NCBI GenBank assembly: GCA_023634235.1 | Contig: JAMKCF010000002.1 | Coordinates: 10,433,591 to 10,497,590 of the forward strand | Direction: 5' to 3' | Length of the DNA: 64,000 bases | Origin: Pisaster brevispinus | Lineage: Eukaryota > Echinodermata > Asteroidea > Forcipulatida > Asteriidae | Shown: positions 36,240 to 46,843 of the stretch, piece by piece | Position numbering within the stretch: the stretch's first letter is position 1 | Layout: every line of letters begins with the position of its first letter | The notes under the pieces: model-generated | What the model saw: the letters and a program-made list of their open reading frames with translations, nothing else | What the model was told of the DNA's origin: nothing | Databases searched by the model: none | Made by a program: the position numbers and the translations under genes

Positions 36240-36364
36240 CAGTGAGTGTTCTCGTCTCTTGGAGTGAAAGTTCCACAAAACCTTACATCCCTTATTTGAA
36301 GCATCGGATGTAAGGTTAAACAAGCCAAAAGGACCCATCTCCATCCAAAAGGCCAAGGACAATT

Positions 36365-36607
36365 GGGCCATTTCCAAGTGACAAATTGATAGGACACAGA
36401 ATTCGTCACAAACTTTTCCTCAAGAAACGCCACCACACTTACAAGGGCATTGTTTTGAGAAGGGCACTAGACACAGATTTGGACAGTGACGAGGAGCCAG
36501 ATAAAGTAAAATTAAATATGTTGTCCAGTATGACCCTCCAAATCATAAAGTCATTCTGCTATGCCCTTGAGGAGGACTGGTATGACGGTAGCCTCAATTT
36601 ACTTTGA
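36365..36607 (+). pseudogene. ORF relic, possibly the end of a transposon protein
   Basis: A frame of 73 codons (from about 36386) has protein-like composition: GHRIRHKLFLKKRHHTYKGI, then an acidic DSDEEPDK, then EEDWYDGSLNLL before a stop. The pattern of a basic strand, Y-K-G and W-Y-D-G recalls small SH3/Tudor-like folds found in some transposon proteins, but this is only a resemblance. Upstream frames are broken. Confidence 0.25.
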
Positions 36608-37390
36608 AAATGTTGCAGATCCTGCAGGGAATCAAACAAATCATAGTATTAACAGGTATCTTTCCATCAATAAAACTACATGTAATTAGCACACTAATTA
36701 GGCTAATTAAGCAAGTGAAGCATGCTGTTCTGGACTGTTCTTTATAAAAAAAACATCTGGCATACTGACTGCATTGAAATGCTTGCAAAATATATTAAAA
36801 AGTTGGAAATTGTTATACCTATTGCACATGCGCATATTTAATTAATATGTGTAATTGCTATACTGATATTGCTCATTTGGATACTAATTATTATTTTTGG
36901 AGAGTTAACAAGGTTAATAAAAATAAGGATTTACTTTGCCTCAAACAACCTTTAAGCTTAAGTGTACTGAATCATGGATTTATATTGAATAATTGGCTTA
37001 ATTAGTGTTCTAATTAAATATGCACAAATTTGCATATATACAAATGAGAAGACAAACAAATAATTCAGAAATACAATCTCTTACTATTGTTCTATTGAAA
37101 TATGACATTTGTTTTGGAAAACATGGCTGGTTTTTTTTATGATAAGGTATGCGCATACTAATTAGGTCTTCCACTGAAAAAGTACTTCAAATCTAGATGT
37201 GCCACTAGCCCCATACCTACAATACACGGGCAAAAATGAAGAAAACAAAAATAATTAATACCTTTAAAAAATCATAACTCTGTAACGGTTTATCTGATTT
37301 TGATGAAACAAAAATTTATTTAATTTGGAAAACACAAAGAATGCACATGCCGAAAATAAAAACATTTGAAATATGTTTAGATTTTTGGAT

Positions 37391-37600
37391 GACCTGCCTA
37401 TTAATAGCGTATATTTCACGACAAATTGTGAGAATTATGGTTGAACAACAAAAGATCGCGGGATGTTCAAAGTTTGCACCCCAAGCTATCCTGCGCGAAT
37501 TTTTATAAAACATGCGAGGAAAACAAATTTGCACCGTCACAAAAATGCACACTGCGCAAACTTTTAAAAAGGACAACTTCAAAGATTGCGCCCAACACAT
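37391..37600 (-). repeat. Arm of the TTGGGCGCAATCTTTGAA repeat (reverse)
   Basis: Ends in CTTCAAAGATTGCGCCCAAC. The inner words TATTTCACGACAA, GTTCAAAGTTTGC and CACTGCGCAAA match 59381-59557 in the same direction. Confidence 0.75.
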
Positions 37601-37959
37601 TCATTGTTTACTTAAACCCAGTAACAGGGGAGCTGTACTCCTTTCATCTTTAGTCATACTAGCGCCCCAGTGAACCATTGTACATAACGATGGGAAACCT
37701 CAATTTGCTATGACTTTCCCAACACCAAGCCACACAAAATATCCCCAAATGACAAAAAGACCCAACGAAATAGCTTAAAAACCGTCAACTTGCTTCTCGA
37801 TCTACATGTATGATGCAATAATATTATGTCTACATTATATCATGTTCCGTCTATATCAGGCATGTAATTGTACTCTCGATCATTTTTTGTGCTCCAAATT
37901 GATGACTTTTAAGTCAACGCTCAGTGAAACCATCCATCACGATCGACTTCTCAGGACAA

Positions 37960-38268
37960 TCTCTGAACTTAGCAGGTGCCCTGCCGTCGCGGTCGGTTCT
38001 CCGGTGTGATCGCATCGGTGGCGGATGTAAATCAATGACTGTTTAATGGCACGCTGGTTACAAGTGCTGCAGCGAGTGCGCACGCTCAGTCATGAGCAAC
38101 GTAACTTCTGCGCGGGCTGGGTTGTGTGAAAGAATGCTCTTTTTGTAAACAAAGGTTACATGTACATCTTCCAAAAGGAGGGGAAAAGTGGAAATGAAAT
38201 TGTGTTTTTGTTTTTTTGTCATTTTGAAGGTTCTCTGATCGTAACAAGCACTCCAGCATTAGATCACC
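37960..38268 (+). promoter_or_regulatory. CpG-richer upstream region of the draxin-like gene
   Basis: 37975-38120 has many CpG dinucleotides in an AT-rich setting (GCCGTCGCGGTCGG, GAGTGCGCACGC), suggesting a promoter. A T-rich tract ending TTTTGAAG just before 38231 resembles a splice acceptor, so the coding exon may be preceded by an untranslated exon. No TATA box stands out. Confidence 0.35.
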
Positions 38269-38371
38269 ATGAAGCTGTGGTTGGTCCTAGTCGTTACTCT
38301 GGTGGCCCTGGTCATTCTGGCTGAAAACACTGAAGCTAGAGGAAGACGAAAGCAACGACAGGCTGAAGAAG
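38269..38371 (+). CDS. Draxin-like gene, coding exon 1 (signal peptide)
   Basis: ATCACCATGAAG gives a good initiation context. It encodes the hydrophobic leader and the first basic residues and ends in phase 1 at GAAG|GTGTGT. Confidence 0.75.
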
Positions 38372-41300
38372 GTGTGTCCATTCACTTAGTTACCTTTACC
38401 CTCCCAACGGTCATAGACCTACATGTACACATGTAGACTGTTTGGATGAATCTGTAAAATTTGACGACTTTTTTGTAACTATTTTTTTAAATACTTTTTG
38501 AAATGTACCCAATCAGTCATTTAAGAGTTAGATTTGAATAAAGTCTGGCACATTGCCTTGTTCAATTACAAGGGAATGCTCAATAGACATCATCTTCAAG
38601 GGCAACTTAGTTTTTGGCTTTGTGAGCCGCGTCAAGCATTCTAAGTTTTCAAAGCAAATGGGTTTGATAGGCATTTAATGCATCGTTGTGCGTAAAGATG
38701 GCAGACTTACACTGTGTGACACCATGGCAACTACTGTACATGTATCTATAGGGGGCCTACATCTTGACATCAGAGAATACATTTCCTCTGATGGAGTGAG
38801 TCAAAGTTTAACATCATTTGAGTTTCATGACTGTTTGGTATAACTTTTGGTATATCTTTTATTAATGCTGTAATCAGAAGCGGATCGTGAAAATCGTCGC
38901 CGTGGTAACAAAGAAAACAAAAAGGACAAGAAGGACAAACGGGGACGTGGCCGGCATGAGGAAGACCAGAGCGCACGTAAGTCCAGCAATGTTCATTTTC
39001 TGTTGAAGATTGAATTGTTCAGTACAGTATGTCTGCCTGAGTTTACAAAGTGAAGGATTGGCCTTTAACTTTTTCAGTGACTGGCCAGCAGGAACCAGGG
39101 CCCGATTTCACAAAGAGCCAAGATTGATCGTAACTTCAAAATCAATCTTAATTGCTAAGCAAAGTGTGATGTCACAATACAAATCACTATGACTAATACT
39201 GACAACTCATCTTAAGATCAATCTTAGTGCTTTGTAAAATCGCTCCAGCTTTTGTACTTGTCCATAATTCATTTTAAATAGGGGTGTTCTACAAATACTG
39301 AACTACATGTAGCCCGGCGGACCATTTTGACAGAATTCTTACTGGTCCTCTTGGCCAGCGGAACACTGCTAAGGGAGAATGCTGAACGTAGCTAAGATAT
39401 CTGCACTGTACAATGCAGACCTGTGCATTGAGTAGAAGAAAATGCCTGTGGTTTTATTTATTTATTTATTTTGGCGGCAGATCTGAGAAAGCACTGAGTA
39501 CAGTGCTTACCACACATCAGTGGTTAGTAAAACCTAAAAGGTTTTTTTTTTTGTCCCCGGTGCAATTAGCCTTTCCCATGAAATAATGACATTCACGCAT
39601 AATTACATGCATTCACGCATGCATGCAGACACTAATGGTTGCCAAACACCATAGAGTTGTGCACTAGGCAGACACACTAGCCTGTGTGCATCACGACACC
39701 ATCAGCCCCATACAAAAAGAGGTGATGTTCCCTCATTTTGCTAACCAGTAGTGTCAGTGCATACAGGATGTGCACTTAACATATTTCATGGGCAGCAGGG
39801 TTAGAATTGGCAAGGGGTGGGGGTGGGGGGAATCCAGAAGACTATAGGGCTTGCAGCTCAAAATGTTTACTAGACCAATATTTCTTTTGCAAGACCAGAT
39901 TTGAAATGAGAAAAAAAAAACTACACAGTTTAACATTTGGACGCGCACTAAGAGAAGGTTGATTTGTATTATGGTTATGAATTCTTCATTAGTCAACAGA
40001 ATTGAAACAGTGAAAGTCAATATTTGATCAAACTCACAAGACTGCCAGACTTGACCAGTCGTGAGTTTACTGGCCCGATGCTAAAACCACTAGCCTCGGG
40101 CCTGCGATCCAGTGTAAATTTGGAATCTCAAACATGTCAAAAGGTCTGAAAATGATTACACACATTGCCAATGTGACGATACACTTTGTTTCTAGGAGCG
40201 GTGATTTGTTTCCTCTGTAACATTTTTCACTGAAACTTTCCTGGCAGTCCAGGGTTCAATATCACAAAACACTAAGATTCATCTTTAAAAGATGAGTTGT
40301 CAGTATTGCCATAGTGATTATTAAATTGTGACATCACACTTTGCTTAGTAATTAAGGTTGACTCGCACTTAAAGATCAATCTCAGCTCTTTGTGAAAATC
40401 GGCTCTTCTTGGAAAATTATTTCTGCTGGTGCATCAAATTTTATATTATATAATTGTTAATTAAAAAAAAAAAAAAAAAAAAAAATTATTTTTTTTCTTT
40501 CTTACTTTAGTTCTTTGTTTATTTTTTATTTTTTATTATGTTATTAATGTTATTATGTTATTAATATTAATATATTTTTTGGGGGGAGTAGGTTGCTAGT
40601 GCAGAGCATATAAGAAGTTTTTGGGAGCAATCAAATAGTTGATCTCCAAATGTATCAAAAAGGACAGCAAGACTGGTTTAAAATACAGATCGTTTGTTGT
40701 GCGAAAGCGTTCTTGGAAAGTTTTTTTTTATAAAATGTGATAATGGTAATGTGAAAACTTTGAGCACAGCACCAAAATGTGCTCTCCTTAAACCACAGAT
40801 CAGTGTGTGTGTGTGTGTGCGTACTTGGACATTCAAACTGAGGACTTAAAAACAAAGGGGACAATAGGTCCATGATTTCTATCACAACAGAAAATAATGT
40901 GTCCAGGACAAAGAGTTGAACAAAGGAGGGACCGCGATTTTAAGCTGTATTACACTGGGGTGGGGGTGGGCAATCTTGAAGGGCAAAGAGTGGTGGGTTA
41001 AGGCAAAGCCCAGTTTGGTCTTTCGTTAGAATGGCCACTGATTTTAAGATGTGATCTTCTCTACAGATGTTGATGAGATGGTCAACTTTGACCAAATGAA
41101 CCCGGGAGACCAGACAACGGAGACTGAGACACCGGTTACAGAACCAGCCGCCGATGTTCCCCAGGTACTTAACAACTTATATGGGTTAACCTTTATGTCC
41201 TTGATACCTTCATCCCTCCCTTGACATCCTTTGATAGCATATCTGTCAATACCTGAGCATGCCAACTGCATGTATCTTTATAAAGATTTCCATCTTAAAA

Positions 41301-44300
41301 GCTTCATGCAAATGTCAAATATAAAAGGGTCTGTACATTCTGTGGAGGAATTTGTACCCAAGTCACAGTCAAGTTAAAAGCCGATTTGATCAAATATCCA
41401 AATTTAGGAATGAAGTGAAACTTCCTGATACAATGTACAGACCATAGTTAAAATAGGATGTCACCGACCGTTTTGGGATTTTGACAAAAGTTGCACTTGA
41501 AGGGTATCAGATACAATGGTATTTTACACCATAATGTGAGGCTGGATACTTGAAATTTTGAGGACTCCATGTATTGGAAAATGAGTGGATCACAAAATTG
41601 AATTTGACATTGGACCCCCTCTTTGTTTAAGATCAAATTCACAAAAATCTTAAAATAAAACAATTTCAAATGTTCCAGATTGCATAATGGAGCTAATAAA
41701 ACCAACATCAACATCAAATAAATAAAAACATGACGACCTTGTTTCAATACAGTGTGCTTCGGCCAAACTTGAGAAATTTGGATCCAGTTGCCCAAAACAA
41801 GGCCAACAGTTTGGAAAAAAATCCTGGTTGAAAACCCTGCATGTTAGTTTTGTTCTCTCGGTTAATGGTCAGGCATGTGATCTTCAGGGTTTTTTTTCTG
41901 GTTTCAAATATGCAAGAAAGAAAGTAATCCCTAAAAGGAGAAAGAAATAGTCTACATTGTGTCTGTTTTGCATTTCTGGTGATACTTTATAGCAAGCCAT
42001 TTTTTTTTCTGGAATTGTTTACATCCGGGCAATCTCATTGTAGACCTTATAGAAAGATTTTGATTTCTGGACATGTGGCAAGTTCATCTCAAATCTTCCT
42101 GTAAGCCGATGAGGTGTACTTGTATTAACTGTTGTCATTTTAAAAAATGTAGGACGTGTCGGAAGAAATTGAAGAGGAGCAACCTACTACAAAGAGAGGA
42201 AAGAAGAAAAGAGGTAAGGCGGAACTTTTCTCAGATTCACACTCAGAAGAATGTCCAGTTAGTCGTTCATTCTGTATTTATTTTTACTATGAAGGTTTAC
42301 CTTGTTCCTTTCTTTTTACTATAAAAAATTAATGACCTCTGCAGGTTAAAAACCCTCATACTGTTTTTGTCCTTCAAAAAAGGGTTTCAAGACTCATCTG
42401 TTCTCCGACTTGCAGCTGGTTGTCCCCCATTACTATTGACTTTCACCCTAAAGCGCTTTTCATCCTTTGGTAATTCGGCGCTATATAAATCCAACTACTA
42501 TTATTGCATTTGTTTTCTCAAATCGCTGATCAACTCGCTGGAAAATGTTACAGAAAGGGGGATTAAATATCAAGTAAAAAAAAACAAAGGAAGCTGACTG
42601 GGTAAATTTTCAATAATTTGGGTTTGAACAAAGAAAAATTGACTGAAGCGAGACATGAACCTACGACATCCGGATTAACATACCAGTGCTCTACCAACTT
42701 AGCTATCCAGCCCTATGGTGGCGGTCTCCCTCGGGTTCAAGTCCTGCTTCAGTCAATTTTTCTTTGTTTAAACCCAAATTATTACAAATTTACCCAGTTA
42801 GTTTCCTTTGTGGTTTATTACCTGATATTTAATAATAAACAATTTAAAAAGTTGCATCCCCTTAAGGTGATCCCGTGGCTGCCGCTTCCCAGGTTGTATC
42901 GTAAACTTGGGTGTGATCCCTGGCTACACGGCAGCTAACGGTTGAATGGCTTCTGACTGGCACCCCCGAACAAAGATATTGACTAATAGGGAGACCGCCA
43001 ACATAGGGCTGGATAGCTCAGTTGGTAGAGCCCCGGTACGTTAATCCGGAGGTCGTTGGTTCAAGTCCCGCTCCAGTCAATTTTTCTTTGTTCAAACCCA
43101 AATTAGAAAGGAGGATTAATACATGTATCTCTGAAATTGTCCTATAATTTGGATTAGCCATCACTTAATCTGAACATAAATGTACTCGTATATGTAAGTA
43201 CATGCACATGTAGGTACATGTACACGTAGGTATACATACTTTATGTAAATGTACAAAGTACGAGAGAATTTGTACAGTTCTGGTAGAATGGTTTTGAATT
43301 GTTGGTCGACTCGGCAGATGTTACTGAGAGTAAGAGGTCAATCATTTTCTTTCTGTTTTCAACCCTCCCCCCCCCCCCCCACACACACACCCCTTCCCCA
43401 CCATGTACATTGTAGGTCCGAAAGAGAATGGTCCCCGCATGACCAAGGAGGAACGCAAGGCCATGAAGCATGAGGCCAAATCAGAGAATAAGCGCGGCCG
43501 CATGGAGAACCACCAACAGGATAAACTGGCCCGCAAGGAAGCCCGTAAACAAGCCAAGAGAGTCGAGAACCAAGTCCACAAGGAGGAACGCCAACAGGCT
43601 CGCAAAGAAGCCAGGAAGATGGAGCGTCAAGCCAACAAGACATCAGACTGTAGTGAGCATACTGACTGTATGGCTGGTGAGTACGCTTCTGTATCACGAC
43701 CCGATTTCATAGAGCTGCTTCAAAGGCAGAAAACGGGGCTTAACAATTTGTTGCTCAGCAAATAATGAGCGGGAAACCAGTGACAGGTTGCACAGGTGAC
43801 ATGATACTTTGGCTGGTAACCATAGTAAGTCTGGATTCCCTTGTTCTACTTGATGTAACGCTTTATGAGCCAACCATGATATTCTTCCTACTTTAGTCTG
43901 ATTTCCGATTTCTGAGCCCTTAGAAAAAAAAAATGAAAAATCATGATTAAAGGCAAAGTATACCAAGTTGGTTTTTGGAACCGTTTGATTGTTTTAATCC
44001 TATATAAAAGTAGGTATATACAATCAAACTAACCTGTGAAAATTTCACTTCAAAAGGTGGTCGCGTTTTTGAGATACCACCGAAAAACCAGAGCAGATAT
44101 TTCCACGCAGAAAGAATATTCCCTATAGGAATACACGGTCTGAAAAGCGTTACGGCCGTAACGCTTCTCAGATTCAAATTTTGGGGGATGAAAAGTTATA
44201 TTTTTTTTCCATAACCGCAGTACTTTGAAGTGAAAAGTTTCTCAAAATGCATTATACTATCCAAAGCTGCTGTACTTCTTACCAGGTAAGTTTTTATTGC

Positions 44301-45884
44301 CATTCGTTTTCAGACTCATTACCAAACGTATACCTTACCTTTTGAAAAGTCCATTGAAGCCTATTCCATGTGTGCATGTAGGTCCGACCTAGTACTCGAT
44401 AAAATGTTCCAACTTGTTTTCGAGGACCAAACATCATGCCTGGCCAGCTCTGGCTAAAAATGCCGGCGACATTGTTCAGAGATATTGTGATGGCATGTTC
44501 CTAATTTTTTTTCCAATCTGTACAGGGAGCTGTTGTCAGCAACGTGGACCCATCAAGACTTGCAGAGCTTTCAACAAGGGAGAGGACAGTATGTGCTTTA
44601 ACGACTGCGTTTGCTCAGAAGGTAAGAATGCTGCCTGATGTAACAACTACGTTGCAAATTTCTAGTTTATACAGGCATCGTGAAGTAAAAATGGCAAAAA
44701 GTGGTGGTTTTGGGGGTCATCAAAAAATTATGCTTTTCTTTCTAACGTGCAGTATTTCAGACAGAAGTATTTCTTTGGCGAATTGACATTAACTTTTAAT
44801 AATAATAATAATGTTGAACATGTCTAGTGCGCCATGTCTGTCAATGATGACACTCCTGGCGCAAAAAAACAAGACCTCTGCTAATACACAAGACAACCAA
44901 AAGTTTGAAGGCTATATTTTCCGAAATAGATGTGTTTTGAGATGTGTTATAACCTGTTTGGTTTTATAACCTGTTAGCTTCCAGATCGAATGTAATCAGT
45001 TTATTTTGGGTTATAGACATTATGCACATGACATCATTTGAGTAGGGCGCTCTCAGCTAGAGGTAAAAAAAAGGTTGCTCATTGACCCACCCTGTGCGCG
45101 TTGCTTACATAGATGTGCGTTTTCCATTGTTTCATTATCGTTTCACCTCTTAAGATACACAAGGTCAGTTATCAATCCTGTACTTTGGTGTGTCATGGTT
45201 TAGTAGTCTGGTGCATCGGACTCGACTTCTGATGGGGCCCATCCATCAAAAGTGTGGGTTCGATTCCCAGTCTTGAGCTGGCCACTCAATTGCCTCCATT
45301 AACCCAGGAGTATAAATGGGAACCTGTAAGGTCTGAGATGGTGTTATGTGTGATTAACCCCTTTGCGCCAATATAAGCAGCTTTAGGCGATATGCTCTAC
45401 AGGGAGTTGAGAACGTTTAAGGAATGGTCTAAAAGTATTCCTGATGAACAGGGGTTGTAAAGTGCCTTGATCTAGCTACTAGGATATGTGCGCTATGTAA
45501 GAACTAAAGTGTTGTAAGAAATGCAAAAAAATGGTTAGTGGCCTGACGTTTCGACCCTAGCAGAGGTTTTTTTCGAACGCCAAGGTCGAAACGTTGGGCC
45601 ACTAACAAATTTTTTGCATTTATACCATAGGTCCTTTTCGTTGGTAAGCAGTTTGCAACAGCTAATACTATTATAAGGACCACGTATTATGACTTTGTTA
45701 TTAATAACCGCTCATTAATGTTTGACAAGCATTTCACACTTTATTGTTATACTCAGGTTTTGAATGTTTCATCCGTGAGGGAAAGAAGGCCAAGCACCCA
45801 GATGGTGGCGCTAAGGGACGCTGCCGTCCCAAACAGACCCCTGAGAACCCAGAGGAAGACCAGGCTGAGGAAGGGGGCAATTAA
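38269..45884 (+). CDS. Draxin-like secreted ten-cysteine protein, seven exons
   Basis: Joined exons 38269-38371, 38878-38976, 41067-41164, 42153-42213, 43416-43676, 44526-44621 and 45757-45884 give 846 bases, 281 residues. All introns are GT-AG and phases match (1,1,0,1,1,1). Residues 1-23 are a signal peptide; 24-66 are Arg/Lys-rich; 67-120 are acidic and Thr/Glu-rich; 121-198 are a highly charged, probably helical KEAR-type region; 199-262 hold ten cysteines (199, 205, 210, 211, 220, 231, 235, 237, 243, 262); the tail is acidic. The block C-x10-CFNDCVCSEG-x2-C is the draxin signature within the Dickkopf/colipase-like cysteine fold. Vertebrate draxin is a secreted axon-repellent that binds netrin and DCC and antagonises Wnt (known); the same role here is inference. 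Length is below the roughly 350 residues of vertebrate draxin. A Dickkopf-like identity is the main alternative. Confidence 0.75.
38878..38976 (+). CDS. Draxin-like gene, exon 2 (basic)
   Basis: Acceptor AATCAG, donor CGCAC|GTAAGT, phase 1 to 1. The acceptor is a tandem CAGAAG (NAGNAG), so use of the second AG would start the exon at 38881 and remove one codon in frame. Encodes Lys/Arg/Asp-rich sequence. Confidence 0.72.
39098..39246 (-). mobile_element. MITE in draxin-like intron 2, copy 1
   Basis: Ends GGGCCCGATTTCACAAAGAG and TTTGTAAAATCGCTCC are inverted. The sequence is the reverse complement of 40251-40407 at roughly 80 percent identity by eye. Confidence 0.75.
40251..40407 (+). mobile_element. 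MITE in draxin-like intron 2, copy 2
   Basis: Inverted partner of 39098-39246 (shared GATGAGTTGTCAGTATT and TGTGACATCACACTTTGCTTAG). The two copies are about 1 kb apart in the same intron, so the pre-mRNA could form a long duplex. Confidence 0.75.
40452..40585. repeat. A-run followed by T/TTA-rich tract
   Basis: Long A homopolymer, then TTTATTTTTTATTTT and ATTATGTTATTAAT repeats. Low complexity within intron 2. Confidence 0.85.
41067..41164 (+). CDS. Draxin-like gene, exon 3 (acidic)
   Basis: Acceptor TTCTCTACAG, donor CCCAG|GTACTT, phase 1 to 0. Encodes VDEMVNFDQMNPGDQ followed by a Thr/Glu/Pro-rich run. Confidence 0.72.
42153..42213 (+). CDS. Draxin-like gene, exon 4 (short, acidic to basic)
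   Basis: Acceptor AAAATGTAG, donor AGAG|GTAAGG, phase 0 to 1. Encodes a Glu-rich run then KRGKKKR, a possible dibasic processing site. Confidence 0.65.
42610..42790 (-). mobile_element. tRNA-derived SINE copy in intron 4 (minus)
   Basis: Reverse complement reads GCTGGATAGCTAAGTTGGTAG (A box) and later TAGGTTCATGTCTCGC (B box), followed by CAGTCAATTTTTCTTTGTTC. It is a partner of the plus copy at 42990-43112. The anticodon arm is imperfect, so it is not a functional tRNA. Confidence 0.7.
42990..43112 (+). mobile_element. tRNA-derived SINE copy in intron 4 (plus)
   Basis: GGCTGGATAGCTCAGTTGG gives the A box and TTGGTTCAAGTCCCGCTCCA the B box. The anticodon loop reads ACGTTAA with a mismatched last stem pair. 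The tail is GTCAATTTTTCTTTGTTC, also found headless at 55766-55815. Confidence 0.75.
43367..43392. repeat. C-run and CA tract before exon 5
   Basis: A run of about 13 C followed by (AC)n, forming the upstream part of the intron 4 acceptor region. Confidence 0.9.
43416..43676 (+). CDS. Draxin-like gene, exon 5 (charged helix, first two cysteines)
   Basis: Acceptor ACATTGTAG, donor GGCTG|GTGAGT, phase 1 to 1. Encodes about 75 residues of Lys/Arg/Glu/Gln-rich sequence with repeated KEAR, then CSEHTDC. Being symmetric, its omission would keep the frame. Confidence 0.75.
43948..44343. mobile_element. MITE in draxin-like intron 5
   Basis: Left end TTAAAGGCAAAGTATACC, right end CAAACGTATACCTTACCTTT, inverse orientation of 23729-24100. 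It contains GCGTTACGGCCGTAACGC, a perfect palindrome at 44148-44165. Confidence 0.75.
44526..44621 (+). CDS. Draxin-like gene, exon 6 (core of cysteine domain)
   Basis: Acceptor AATCTGTACAG, donor CAGAAG|GTAAGA, phase 1 to 1. Encodes GSCCQQRG through CFNDCVCSE, six residues of which are the conserved draxin core cysteines. Confidence 0.78.
45012..45157 (-). mobile_element. CRE-ended MITE, truncated copy
   Basis: Reverse relative of 13395-13571: TATAGACATTATGCACATGA, then GTAGGGCGCTCT, CTCATTGACCCA and CACCTCTTAAGATA. The CRE is degraded to TGACATCA and the far end is missing. Confidence 0.7.
45186..45515 (+). mobile_element. tRNA-headed SINE with GCGC-type body
   Basis: TGGTTTAGTAGTCTGG resembles an A box and GTGGGTTCGATTCCCAG a B box, followed by a body ending in TGCGCTATGTAAGAAC. 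It lies in the last intron of the draxin-like gene. Confidence 0.65.
45522..45690. repeat. CGAAACGTCAGGCC family, inverted pair
   Basis: GTGGCCTGACGTTTCGACC at 45538-45556 faces AAGGTCGAAACGTTGGGCCA at 45583-45602, so two half copies form a small hairpin, followed by the usual TTTTTTGCATTTATACCATA tail. Confidence 0.75.
45757..45884 (+). CDS. Draxin-like gene, exon 7 (last two cysteines and acidic tail)
   Basis: Acceptor TATACTCAG, phase 1 in. Encodes GFECF, a Lys-rich loop, GRC, then an acidic tail ending GGN and TAA at 45882-45884. Confidence 0.75.
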
Positions 45885-46664
45885 GACCCATCAAAGGAGT
45901 CTTGTGACATGAGATGATTGTTGGAAGGTTGTGTGTAGGGCGGGGGGATTGGGTGGGTGATCCTGGGTACTGGGTAATGAACACAACACAAGTAGAAAGG
46001 GGTTGGACTGGGTGCAAGGAAACAATGGGGAGGGGAATAGTGTGGGAAGGGGAATTAATGAGGTACATGTCGAAGGTACAGGGTAACACACAGGGAGGGG
46101 TACAATATATGGTACTTTAAAAACAAGTAACTTTTTTATTCTTTATTTCGAGCTTTTGTAACTAATATCTGTAAATTACAATTGTGGACAAAACTGGTTT
46201 AATGGATCTTAAAATGTGGAGGAAGGAAAAGCGATTCCTCTGTATGCAAAACATGCAAGGAGATTTTCGTTACACACACGCACACAGGGAAAATCAACTG
46301 TGGTGTAATTAACATGACGTGAGCATCTTAAATGTTTAATTTGTGATCTGTAGTTTTGGCTTTGCTGCTGTAGTCAACTGAAACATCACTGCAAGCCCAT
46401 TTCAAAACCTTGACCATTCCTGATTGCGTTCGTCTAAAACAATGACATTAGTTATTTGAAGAGGTTGCACATGCAGACATTTTGGAACCAGTCTATTGGC
46501 GGGTACACCTTACGCGGTCATCACAATCTTGTCAGCGCCGTTTTAGAAGTCGATGTCCCAGTGTGTTTTACAGTGTTAGTGTGCATTTTAGGCAACTCTG
46601 CATGTACATGCTTACCTTAATTTTTGCATGCAGTTTGACTTCCAAAATGGCCTGGTGGAAGACA
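45885..46664 (+). other. 3' flank and probable 3' UTR of the draxin-like gene
   Basis: G-rich (GGGTGGGTGATCC, AAGGGGAATTAATG) directly after the stop. No AATAAA is seen in the first few hundred bases, so the end of the transcript cannot be placed. Confidence 0.4.
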
Positions 46665-46843
46665 ATAGACCTTTATCATGGTGCGGCCATCTTGATTTTC
46701 TCCTATTCAGCTCAATGTAACCAAACCGAGGCTGGAAGGAAAAATAATCTGGTACCTTTTTTGTACAGGGAATATTAGCATCCAATACTGTTACTGGATA
46801 CAGGGAACATGACCAAGATGGCGGCAGCATGATAAAGGTCTAT
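46665..46843. mobile_element. MITE with CCATCTTG / CAAGATGG ends
   Basis: 179 bp: ATAGACCTTTATCATG ... GCCATCTTG on the left and CAAGATGGCGGC ... CATGATAAAGGTCTAT on the right. The inverted ends carry YY1-type words. Second copy at 57548-57732. Confidence 0.85.

Noticed and set aside
42990..43112. Functional tRNA gene
   Set aside because: A and B boxes are good but the anticodon stem has a mismatch, position 33 is not T, and the same tail follows in other copies, so it is a SINE.
43241..43697. Minus-strand ORFs across draxin-like exon 5
   Set aside because: They are antisense shadows of the plus-strand exon, whose splice sites and phases fit the gene model.
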